A stretch of 12,219 nucleotides of DNA, taken from positions 1-12,219 of the forward strand of contig DJVN01000188.1 in NCBI GenBank assembly GCA_002441205.1, written 5' to 3'. This document shows positions 1-6,773 of this stretch, piece by piece. Within the stretch, counting starts at the first letter, position 1. Each line of letters opens with the position of its first letter. Made by a program: the position numbers and the translations under genes. The notes beneath the pieces are model-generated. The model was not told the origin of the DNA and did not search any database. It saw only the letters and a program-made list of their open reading frames with translations. The stretch is from Syntrophaceae bacterium UBA6255. Lineage in GTDB: Bacteria; Desulfobacterota; Syntrophia; Syntrophales; Smithellaceae.

Positions 1-639
1 GGAGGATTTTTAAAAAAGGGCACTCCTGATGAAGTAGCGATTCAGGAATCCATCAATACCCGGAAGGGTGTTGAACGCTGCCTGCGTTACGCTTATCAAT
101 ACACCGCAAAAAGAAACAAGGCAAATAAGTTAACCCTCTGCGGAAAAACCAACGTCTTAACCTACGCCTTTGATCTGTGGGAGAGAACGTTTAACGAGCT
201 GGCCGATGAATATCCCGACATTGAAACGGATTACGTCAATGTTGACGCCACCTGCATGTGGATGGTAAAAAATCCGGAATGGTTTGATGTCATCGTGACT
301 GACAACATGTTCGGAGATATCATTACCGATTTGGGCGCGATGGTGCAGGGCGGCATGGGTATTGCGGCAGGAGGAAACATCAATCCTGAAGGCGTGTCCA
401 TGTTCGAACCAATCGGCGGCTCAGCCCCGAAATATACAGGCAAGAATGTTATCAATCCTCTGGCAGCTATCTGCGCCGGCGGCATGATGCTGGAAACTCT
501 GGGAGAAGATAAGGCCGGAAAACGGATCGAGGCTGCGGTGATAAAACTGCTTGAGAGCGGCAAGCTCAAGAGCCTTGATGCAGGAAAGATGGGTATGAGC
601 ACAAGCGGGATAGGAGACTGGCTGGCGGCTAATGTTTAA
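1..639 (+). CDS. Isopropylmalate/isocitrate dehydrogenase family enzyme, C-terminal part (5' end outside window)
   Basis: This is an open frame from base 1 to the TAA at 637-639, 212 residues long. Family members run about 350 residues, so roughly 140 N-terminal residues lie upstream. These enzymes oxidatively decarboxylate beta-hydroxyacids (isopropylmalate, isocitrate, tartrate or relatives) with NAD(P) in the cytoplasm. Counting from the first codon, the likely catalytic Lys is K49 (CGKTNVL). Metal/substrate aspartates are D82 (NVDATCM), D106 and D110 (DNMFGDIITD). The coenzyme loop GGSAPKYTG carries K144-Y145, where NAD-dependent LeuB has Asp-Ile; Lys-Tyr is what NADP-dependent isocitrate dehydrogenase has. 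The C-terminal STSGIGDWLA is typical of the family. LeuB of leucine synthesis is the usual annotation for such proteins, but the substrate-specificity helix is not in the window, so no symbol is given. The histidine-kinase-like gene follows 57 nt later on the same strand. Confidence 0.9.
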   Translation, partial: GGFLKKGTPDEVAIQESINTRKGVERCLRYAYQYTAKRNKANKLTLCGKTNVLTYAFDLWERTFNELADEYPDIETDYVNVDATCMWMVKNPEWFDVIVTDNMFGDIITDLGAMVQGGMGIAAGGNINPEGVSMFEPIGGSAPKYTGKNVINPLAAICAGGMMLETLGEDKAGKRIEAAVIKLLESGKLKSLDAGKMGMSTSGIGDWLAANV

Positions 640-696
640 GCAGGCTGGTATTGTTAAAACTGCATTTATGATTCTGCTGAATATGTAATAATATTT

Positions 697-1923
697 ATGA
701 ACAAGTATTATATTTTTATTTTCATTTTTGTTCTGGCTTTAACAATAATTTTCAGCGTTATTTACGCTATCTGGCGCGGACGACGCGACGAACAAAAATT
801 GCTCAGCATTATCCATGGCTCTCCCATCCCCAATTTCGTCATATCGAAAGAACATAAAGTCATGTACTGGAACAGAGCTTTACAGGCGCTGAGCAACATC
901 AAGCCCAGCGAAATTCTCGGAACAAACCAACATTGGCGCGCCTTTTATAAAAATGAGCGGCCCTGTCTTGCCGATTTGATTATTGACGACAGAACCGGTG
1001 AATTGGAAAAGTTCTATGCCAACCGGTGGAGCAAATCAAAACTCCTGGAAGGCGCTTACGAAGTTACGCAATTTTTCCCAGATATGGGAGACAGAGGGAA
1101 GTGGTTTCGCATCACTGCGGCCGGGTTGAGAGACGCAGGGGGAAATTTATTAGGTGCAATGGAAACTCTTGAAGACATAACAGAGCAGAAAGTGGCGCAG
1201 GATGAACTTCTCCAGAGGACAAAACTGGAATCACTGGGCACTTTTGCCGACGGTGTTGCCAAAGATTTTGACGGCCTCCTCACCGCTATCCTACGTAATG
1301 TTTTTCTGGCTAAAATATCCGCAAGCGAAGAAGATAAAATACTCGAGGATGGTTTAGCGGTTGCGGAACGCGCCGGTCTTCAGGCAAAGGCTCTTGCTCA
1401 CCGTCTGATTACCTTTGCCCAGGGCGGATATCCTGTTCGTAAAATTGAGAATATGGGACCTGTTTTACGGGAAGCCGCTGAAAAAGTATTTAAAGATTCT
1501 AATATAACCTGTAATATTTCCATCGCCGAAAATCTTTGGCCGTGTGAAGTTGACGCCGCACAGATAAAACAAGTGACGGAGAATATTTTGATTAACGCCA
1601 AAGAAGCTATACCCGATGGTGGTATTGTGGAACTCATAGCCGAAAATACAACGATTGGAACAAGTATCAGATCTTTGGAACAAGGCAATTACGTACGAAT
1701 TATCATCAGGGATCACGGTATTGGTATTCCCAGAAAAAACCTTTCCAGAATATTTGATCCGTATTTTACAACCAAAAAGACAAAAGAACACGGCGGCATT
1801 GGTCTGGGACTGGCTATTTGCGATTCCATTATTAAAAACCACAATGGACTCATTTCCGTTGAATCCGTTGTTAATTCGGGAACAACATTTTCCATCTATC
1901 TGGCCGCGAAGACAAACGACTAA
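697..1923 (+). CDS. Membrane-anchored PAS histidine-kinase-like protein lacking the phosphoacceptor histidine
   Basis: The product has 408 residues. One hydrophobic helix (about 4-26) is followed by a basic patch (RGRRDE), so the rest should be cytoplasmic. A PAS domain spans about 32-165 and ends in the usual DITEQK. Residues 176-245 are a dimerisation/phosphotransfer-like helical pair and about 280-405 a HATPase domain. The ATPase motifs look intact: N box with N300 (ENILINAKEAI), G1 DHGIGIP from D339, F box IFDPYFTTK near 353, and G2 GGIGLGLA near 366. The H box reads LGTFADGVAKDFDG where relatives have A-H-D-F-N-N: His is Lys189 and the following Asn is Asp192. The protein should bind ATP but cannot autophosphorylate in the usual way. 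No Shine-Dalgarno sequence is evident before the ATG, so the start is less certain. The gene converges on mutS with 14 nt between the stops. No response regulator is adjacent. Confidence 0.88.
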   Translation: MNKYYIFIFIFVLALTIIFSVIYAIWRGRRDEQKLLSIIHGSPIPNFVISKEHKVMYWNRALQALSNIKPSEILGTNQHWRAFYKNERPCLADLIIDDRTGELEKFYANRWSKSKLLEGAYEVTQFFPDMGDRGKWFRITAAGLRDAGGNLLGAMETLEDITEQKVAQDELLQRTKLESLGTFADGVAKDFDGLLTAILRNVFLAKISASEEDKILEDGLAVAERAGLQAKALAHRLITFAQGGYPVRKIENMGPVLREAAEKVFKDSNITCNISIAENLWPCEVDAAQIKQVTENILINAKEAIPDGGIVELIAENTTIGTSIRSLEQGNYVRIIIRDHGIGIPRKNLSRIFDPYFTTKKTKEHGGIGLGLAICDSIIKNHNGLISVESVVNSGTTFSIYLAAKTND

Positions 1924-1937
1924 TAATTCGAATTGAT

Positions 1938-4595
1938 TTAATCAGGAATTTTGTCTTTTAACTCGCTTAATCTGTTAAGCGCTTCCAGTGGAGACATGGA
2001 TTGAATATCGGTATTTTTCAATTCTGAAATAATCTCTTTTTCTCTATTTTCCAGGGCAATGGCGCTTTCTCTTCGTGCAAAGAGGTTCAACTGAGGGTTG
2101 GCATTTTTTCCACCACGTGTTCCCCGCACAATGCGCGGCATGCCAACCTCATCAAATTCTCCCTTTTCAAGATTGCGCAATATTTCTCTCGCGCGGGAAA
2201 TGACTTCCCGCGGCACACCGGCAATACGCGCCACTTCAATCCCGTAACTGCGACTGGTGCCGCCCTCCATAATTTTGCGCAGAAAGATTATTTTTTCTCC
2301 CCACTCCTTCACCGCGATATTGTAATTTTTCGCTCCTTTTTTTGTAACCGCCAGATCCGTCAGTTGATGGTAATGGGTGGCAAACAGTGCGCGAACGCCC
2401 AGTCCCTGAAAGTCATGAATGTATTCGGCAACAGCCCAGGCAATGCTCAAGCCGTCAAAGGTGGACGTGCCGCGCCCGACTTCATCAATCACCACCAGCG
2501 AACGGGATGTCGCGTTTTTAAGAATCTCCGCGGTTTCCGTCATTTCCACCATAAAAGTGCTCTGTCCCCTGATCAAACTGTCGGAGGCCCCGATACGGGT
2601 GAAGATTTTATCGACAACGCCGATCTTCGCTTTGGCTGCGGGCACAAAACTTCCCATTTGGGCCAGCAGAACAATTAACGCAACCTGTCTGATGTACGTT
2701 GATTTACCCGCCATGTTCGGACCGGTGATAACGAGCAGTTTATTTTCCTGTAAATCCATCAAACAATCATTCGGGACGAATCCTTCCTTGACCTGGACGG
2801 CTTCCACAACAGGATGTCGACCGTCTTTAATGTCGATAACATCGTCCTCATGGATCTCCGGGCAGGTGTAATGATATTTTTCGGCAACCTCCGCAAGTGC
2901 GGCCAGAACATCGAGATCGGCGGTAAGAGATGCATTACTCTGAATATCCGTGATGTACTGGTCAAGATTGTCGCGCAAAGTCAGAAAAAGCTCCTGTTCC
3001 CTTTCTCTGATCTTTTCTTCCGCGTTTAAAACCGTCTGCTCAAATTCCTTCAGTTCCTGATTGATATAACGTTCCGCGTTCACGAGCGTCTGTTTTCTGA
3101 TATAGGAATCGGGAACCAGAACACTGTTGGCCTTGGTCACTTCGATATAGTAGCCGAAAACGCTGTTGAAACCGATCTTCAGGGAATTGATTCCTGTCTT
3201 CTTTCGTTCATCGGCTTCCAGCGAAGCTATCCATTTCTTCCCGTCACGGCTGATAAAACGCAAATTGTCCAGCTCTTCGTCGTAACCGATAGCAATAAAA
3301 CCGCCTTCCTGAATCTTTTGCGGCGGATCTTCAACAATGGCCCGTGAAATCAATTCAACGACCGGAGACATTTCCTGAAATTGCGAGCGTATTGATGAAA
3401 TTGCCGGCGCCGTGCAATCTGCAAGCATGGCTTTAAGTTCCGGTATCGCCGTCAAAGAGATCTTTAACGCAATTAGATCCCGTGGATTGGCCACCCGGAG
3501 AGATACGCGCCCGGCCAGTCGTTCCAGGTCATATATGCGCGACAGAATTTTACGCAGATTCGCACGCAGGATATGATCGTCTTTCAGTTCTGCAACTGCG
3601 GCCAGTCGTATTTTGATGCTTTCCACATCCACCAGCGGATAATTCATCCACCATCGCAGTCGGCGTGTTCCCATCGGCGTCAGCGTTTGTTGAAAGAGTG
3701 AAAAAAGTGAGCCGGCTTTGGCGTTTCCCTGAATCGTCGCGAATATTTCCAGATTGCGACGGGCGGTTTCATCCAGCAGAAGATAATTTTCTGTGGAATA
3801 CCATTTGATTTCCTGGATATGCTGTGGATTTATTTTCTGAGTCTGATAAACGTAATTTAAAATCGCACCGGCTGACTTCATCAGGGCCGGATATTCCCTG
3901 ATTCGGGAGTTCATCAACACGTCCGGAGAAAAATTCCGGTTCATGATATCTTCCGCAAAAGCAGACTGAAAACATTCATCTTCCGGATAATTCATTCGAA
4001 GCGAAGGCATTTGAGCCTCCAGCGTCTTCAGCAGTATTTTATCGGGAAAATCACGCGGCAGGAGTAATTCCTTGAAATCCAGTCCGGAAATAGCCGCAAA
4101 GAAGCAATCCCTGTCGGGGAATTCACTGATTTGAAATTCCCCGGTGGAAATATCCAGGAAAGCCAGACCCAGCGTATTCTTGCCCGCACAAAGGCAGGCC
4201 AGATAATTATTTTCGCCGGCCGACAGATTCTCTTCATCAACAACAAGGCCGGGAGTGATCACGCGGATAACTTCTCTTTTAACGATGCCTTTGGCTTTTT
4301 TCGGGTCCTCAACCTGTTCGCAGATCGCGACCTTGAAACCCTTTTCCACCAGTTTGGTAACGTAGGAAGAAGCGGCGTGATAAGGGAAGCCGCAGAGCGG
4401 GACGCTGTCTTCCTTACCCTTGTTACGCGAGGTCAACGTTATTTCGAGAACGGGCGCGGCGGTGACCGCGTCTTCAAAAAACATTTCGTAGAAATCGCCC
4501 ATCCGGTAGAGCAGAATACAATCGGGATGTTTTTCCTTGATTTTTACATACTGTTTCATCGCCGGGGTTAAGTCAAGGGTTGCTCCTACCGCCAT
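1938..4595 (-). CDS. mutS: DNA mismatch repair protein MutS
   Basis: The product has 885 residues, slightly longer than E. coli MutS (853). MutS recognises mispaired and unpaired bases and, with ATP, recruits MutL. The mismatch-recognition motif G-D-F-Y-E places the wedge Phe at F35 and its Glu at E37. The connector, lever and clamp regions occupy about 130-570. The ATPase domain has Walker A GPNMAGKST at 625-633 (K631), Walker B VVIDEVGRGTSTFDG with D704-E705, and the later ATHYHQL and GGTSRSYGIEVARIAG segments. QLNLF at 835-839 resembles a beta-clamp-binding motif, in the position where MutS proteins carry one. The chosen ATG overlaps the end of the upstream YvlD-like gene by 10 nt and is preceded by AGGGGA with workable spacing, which suggests translational coupling. 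M13 is a possible but less likely start. No mutL is in the window. Nothing looks broken. Confidence 0.98.
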   Translation of the reverse strand: MAVGATLDLTPAMKQYVKIKEKHPDCILLYRMGDFYEMFFEDAVTAAPVLEITLTSRNKGKEDSVPLCGFPYHAASSYVTKLVEKGFKVAICEQVEDPKKAKGIVKREVIRVITPGLVVDEENLSAGENNYLACLCAGKNTLGLAFLDISTGEFQISEFPDRDCFFAAISGLDFKELLLPRDFPDKILLKTLEAQMPSLRMNYPEDECFQSAFAEDIMNRNFSPDVLMNSRIREYPALMKSAGAILNYVYQTQKINPQHIQEIKWYSTENYLLLDETARRNLEIFATIQGNAKAGSLFSLFQQTLTPMGTRRLRWWMNYPLVDVESIKIRLAAVAELKDDHILRANLRKILSRIYDLERLAGRVSLRVANPRDLIALKISLTAIPELKAMLADCTAPAISSIRSQFQEMSPVVELISRAIVEDPPQKIQEGGFIAIGYDEELDNLRFISRDGKKWIASLEADERKKTGINSLKIGFNSVFGYYIEVTKANSVLVPDSYIRKQTLVNAERYINQELKEFEQTVLNAEEKIREREQELFLTLRDNLDQYITDIQSNASLTADLDVLAALAEVAEKYHYTCPEIHEDDVIDIKDGRHPVVEAVQVKEGFVPNDCLMDLQENKLLVITGPNMAGKSTYIRQVALIVLLAQMGSFVPAAKAKIGVVDKIFTRIGASDSLIRGQSTFMVEMTETAEILKNATSRSLVVIDEVGRGTSTFDGLSIAWAVAEYIHDFQGLGVRALFATHYHQLTDLAVTKKGAKNYNIAVKEWGEKIIFLRKIMEGGTSRSYGIEVARIAGVPREVISRAREILRNLEKGEFDEVGMPRIVRGTRGGKNANPQLNLFARRESAIALENREKEIISELKNTDIQSMSPLEALNRLSELKDKIPD

Positions 4596-4996
4596 TTGCC
4601 GTCGTCCCCTTTTTTCAAATCGATGTAATCGGGGTCATCCGTTCTGACAATTTTATGCGTGGCAATAAAAGAGTTGGCCAGCCAACTGACCAGACTGATG
4701 ACCAGCGAACCGAAAAAAGCAGCGAAAATACCTGATACTTCAAAGCCTGAAACAAAATAGGCGGCCAGTTTCAATAGAAAAGCATTAATGAAAAAATAAA
4801 ACAAACCCAGCGTCAAAATACTTAAAGGCAATGTCAGTAAAACGACGACTGGCCTGATAAAAACATTAATCAGGCCCAGAACGCACGCGGCGATTACCGC
4901 TGTTGAAAGCGTATCCACCCGGATGCCGGGCACAAAATACGAAGCCATCAGAATCGCTACGGTAATAACCAGCCATCTTGTAATAATCAGCAGCAT
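4586..4996 (-). CDS. Small YvlD/phage_holin_4_2 family membrane protein
   Basis: The product has 136 residues and about four membrane helices (roughly 4-22, 28-45, 48-75 and 85-110) with a short charged C-terminal tail (TDDPDYIDLKKGDDGKWR). The core with N-x-x-x-R-P (NVFIRP), T-L-P-L-S-I-L-T-L-G and a following aromatic helix matches the family annotated as phage holin 4 superfamily / DUF360 (YvlD type). The holin name is historical: these proteins are chromosomal, and no phage gene is nearby. Their biochemical role is unknown; in Bacillus, YvlD sits in an envelope-stress operon. The start has a clear AAAGGAAA ribosome site. The gene begins 45 nt after the MipA/OmpV gene and its TAG lies inside the first codons of mutS, so it is probably cotranscribed with both. 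Confidence 0.87.
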   Translation of the reverse strand: MLLIITRWLVITVAILMASYFVPGIRVDTLSTAVIAACVLGLINVFIRPVVVLLTLPLSILTLGLFYFFINAFLLKLAAYFVSGFEVSGIFAAFFGSLVISLVSWLANSFIATHKIVRTDDPDYIDLKKGDDGKWR

Positions 4997-5041
4997 AGAG
5001 TTTCCTTTAAATATTTGATCAACTATTCACTATTCACCATT

Positions 5042-5884
5042 TTATTTTACCACGTTTACGGTTTTCTGCGATTTGAAGAAAATCCACGAGACATTGAACC
5101 CGCCCATAATCGAAGTTTCTCTCTTGACCAGGGGGCTGTCTTCAAAAGCCGCTCCCCGCAGGAAATCAGCGCTGACGAAGGCATGGAAAATAAATTGTTT
5201 ATACTCTTTACTCACCCCTACGGTAAGGGTTGAGCCGCTGTATCCGCTTCCCGCTGAATATTCCGGACGCCGCAATTCAGCATACCGGTGTTCCACTGTG
5301 TAGTAGTAATCGTGGTAACCGCTATCAGAAAACATCGGCCCGGCAGAAACCCCCAGATGCAAACCGGCGCCGGATATCAAATCATGCTTCACAAAATTAA
5401 TCCGCGGAGAAAACACCCACCCTTCGTGGTGGACGGAAGAAAAATCTGTGGAAAAAAAAGCGCGCACGGGCAGCGTCAAATCAATTTTGCTTTTATATCC
5501 TTTATGCTCCCAAAGTTTAACTTTCAAAGCCGGTCCCAGCTCGAAAGTCGGATCGAGATCCGGCATGTCTTCACGGGCGGAATTATCTTCGCTATTGACC
5601 GGAACAGAACCGAAAATGCTGAAATCCAGCAAGACCCTGTCTGTTTTAAAGATCTGTCCGGAAATGCGATTTTCGTCAATTTTTAAAATATCGCCGCGAT
5701 AAACAACATGAGGATACGGAAGAGGATAAAATCGGCTTTCGTTCGAACCCCTATAATCAGGCATCTGGATGAGAGCCAATCCCGCACCGACTTCCCAGAG
5801 AGGCTTTTGATCAGCCCATGAACCGTTTGGGAACGTACCACTTAGAACCAATAGGATAACGAATAGCCTTAAATACAAAAGCAT
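5042..5884 (-). CDS. MipA/OmpV family outer-membrane protein
   Basis: The product has 280 residues. The frame stays open further upstream (to 6118), but that extension would overlap rubrerythrin. The ATG at 5884 has AAGGGG eight bases upstream and begins a clear signal peptide (MLLYLRLFVILLVLSG, likely cleaved after SWA at residue 24), so this start was chosen. The mature N-terminus, W-E-V-G-A-G-L-A followed by PDYRGSNESRFYPLPYPHVVYRGD, is the hallmark of the MipA/OmpV family. The remainder alternates short polar and aromatic segments, as expected for a beta barrel in the outer membrane. The C-terminus continues about ten residues (KSQKTVNVVK) beyond the last aromatic strand (VSWIFF), which is unusual for a barrel ending. 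MipA was described as a scaffold for murein synthesis and hydrolysis enzymes in E. coli, but the role here is unknown. The gene starts 58 nt after rubrerythrin ends. Confidence 0.87.
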   Translation of the reverse strand: MLLYLRLFVILLVLSGTFPNGSWADQKPLWEVGAGLALIQMPDYRGSNESRFYPLPYPHVVYRGDILKIDENRISGQIFKTDRVLLDFSIFGSVPVNSEDNSAREDMPDLDPTFELGPALKVKLWEHKGYKSKIDLTLPVRAFFSTDFSSVHHEGWVFSPRINFVKHDLISGAGLHLGVSAGPMFSDSGYHDYYYTVEHRYAELRRPEYSAGSGYSGSTLTVGVSKEYKQFIFHAFVSADFLRGAAFEDSPLVKRETSIMGGFNVSWIFFKSQKTVNVVK

Positions 5885-5942
5885 ATTTTTCGCCCCTTCT
5901 GTTTGGACCCGTGGCATACCATTACAAAAAATTATGACATCT

Positions 5943-6440
5943 TTATGTGTCAAACGCGACAAACATCTTCGCCTTCGCGCCGCAGACCGGACATTCATCG
6001 GGCAAAACTCCATCGGCAACATAGCCGCAAATTTTACAGACGTAATAATCGGTTTCCCGCTCTTCCATGTAATGCGACATGGCTTCTTTATAAAGTTTGG
6101 CGTGCGTTTCTTCCACATCCTTGCTCTGACTGAAATGTATTACGGCCTCTTTATTCCCTTCCGCTTCCGCCAGTTTAACAAACTGATCATAAGCGACCTC
6201 GGCAACCTGAGTTTCCGATTCGAAACTGGCGGCAAGATTTTCCTCCGTGCTTTTTATTTCCTTCAGAACTTTCAAAGCCCGTGCTCCGTGAATTTCTTCC
6301 GAAAAAGCAATCACGCGGAAAAGCTTCGCCATTTGCTTGTAGCCTTCATCTTCAGCTTTCTGCGCATAAACCTTGAGCCTCAGGGCGGCTTTCGCTTCCC
6401 CGACATACGCCTGATTCAGAGCTTCTTGAATTTTATCCAT
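5943..6440 (-). CDS. Rubrerythrin (diiron peroxidase with C-terminal rubredoxin-like centre)
   Basis: The product has 165 residues and is cytoplasmic. Rubrerythrins reduce hydrogen peroxide at a diiron site, using electrons passed through a rubredoxin-type iron. The four-helix part has likely ligands E15 (VGEAKA), E48 and H51 (EEIH), E76 (SESET), and E110 and H113 (EETH). The C-terminal centre has C135-x-x-C138-G-Y and C150-P-x-C153. By alignment from memory with Desulfovibrio rubrerythrin, the Glu three residues after E76 (E97 there) is Val79; E81 is close by. This may be typical of this short subfamily. The ribosome site GAGGT is about a dozen bases before the ATG, a little far. It lies downstream of rubredoxin and the flavodiiron gene and belongs to the same oxidative-stress group, but a repeat-like element fills the 150-nt gap before it. 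Confidence 0.94.
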   Translation of the reverse strand: MDKIQEALNQAYVGEAKAALRLKVYAQKAEDEGYKQMAKLFRVIAFSEEIHGARALKVLKEIKSTEENLAASFESETQVAEVAYDQFVKLAEAEGNKEAVIHFSQSKDVEETHAKLYKEAMSHYMEERETDYYVCKICGYVADGVLPDECPVCGAKAKMFVAFDT

Positions 6441-6474
6441 GTTGTTTCTTGACCTCTTATTATGGATTATTTTA

Positions 6475-6569
6475 TGTCACTTCGACCGATAGGCTATAGT
6501 CCAGCGATGCCGGGGAAGAAGTCTTGTTTTTAGATTGCCACGCCTTCTGAGAGATGGCTCGCAATGACA
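6475..6569. repeat. 95-bp element with imperfect inverted ends, MITE- or REP-like
   Basis: The ends are TGTCACTTCG (6475-6484) and CGCAATGACA (6560-6569). Read as inverted repeats they match at 8 of 10 positions. Inside the right half, ATTGC (6534-6538) and GCAAT (6561-6565) enclose a second GCC/GGC pairing, so that half can fold as a hairpin. The motifs GTCATTGCGAG...GCAATC and GTCACTTCGACCGA recall dispersed intergenic repeats I have seen in deltaproteobacterial DNA. No coding potential. It fills most of the gap between rubredoxin and rubrerythrin. Only one copy is in the window, so repetition cannot be shown here. Confidence 0.5.
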
Positions 6570-6590
6570 TTTTTTTTGCTATCAGCTCCC

Positions 6591-6749
6591 TTACTCGGGG
6601 GCGAATTCGTCCTTCGCCGCTCCGCACACCGGACATACCCAATCGGCAGGCAATTTCTCAAAAGGTGTTCCCGCGGGAATATTGCTTTCCGAATCCCCTT
6701 CTGCCGGATCATAAACATAGCCGCATACACCACAAACATACTTTTTCAT
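6591..6749 (-). CDS. Rubredoxin
   Basis: This is a 52-residue protein, the normal size for a stand-alone rubredoxin, and easily missed because of its length. The translation begins MKKYVCGVCGYVYDPAEGD and ends VCPVCGAAKDEFAPE. It has both iron knuckles, C6-x-x-C9-G-Y and C39-P-x-C42-G, the aromatic core residues Y4, Y11, Y13, F30, W37 and F49, and the conserved D-P-x-x-G-D loop. It binds one mononuclear iron and carries single electrons in the cytoplasm. AAGGAG lies about nine bases before the ATG. It starts 24 nt after the flavodiiron stop, so the two are almost certainly cotranscribed; rubredoxin is the established electron donor for flavodiiron proteins in anaerobes such as Desulfovibrio. 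It could also reduce the rubrerythrin encoded next. Confidence 0.95.
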   Translation of the reverse strand: MKKYVCGVCGYVYDPAEGDSESNIPAGTPFEKLPADWVCPVCGAAKDEFAPE

Positions 6750-6773
6750 GATTCACTCTCCTTATATTTTTAT

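Noticed and set aside
2419..2871. 150-codon plus-strand ORF
   Set aside because: It is the antisense shadow of the mutS ATPase region (Walker A and B), with low-complexity Ser/Thr-rich translation.
4131..4571. 146-codon plus-strand ORF
   Set aside because: It lies wholly antisense to the N-terminal part of mutS, which has full family motifs; the translation has no recognisable domain and no good ribosome site.
4586..4996. Possible prophage remnant because of the phage-holin family name
   Set aside because: The family is chromosomal and widespread, and no other phage gene, integrase or attachment site is visible.
5885..6118. Upstream in-frame extension of the MipA/OmpV gene
   Set aside because: It would overlap rubrerythrin and place a signal peptide in the middle of the protein; the ATG at 5884 has a good ribosome site.
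5934..6452. 172-codon plus-strand ORF
   Set aside because: It is antisense to rubrerythrin, whose ligand motifs and rubredoxin centre are unmistakable.
6534..6577. Hairpin followed by eight T residues on the plus strand, as a terminator
   Set aside because: No plus-strand gene lies upstream, and the T-run is separated from the weak stem by several bases; it fits the repeat-like element better.
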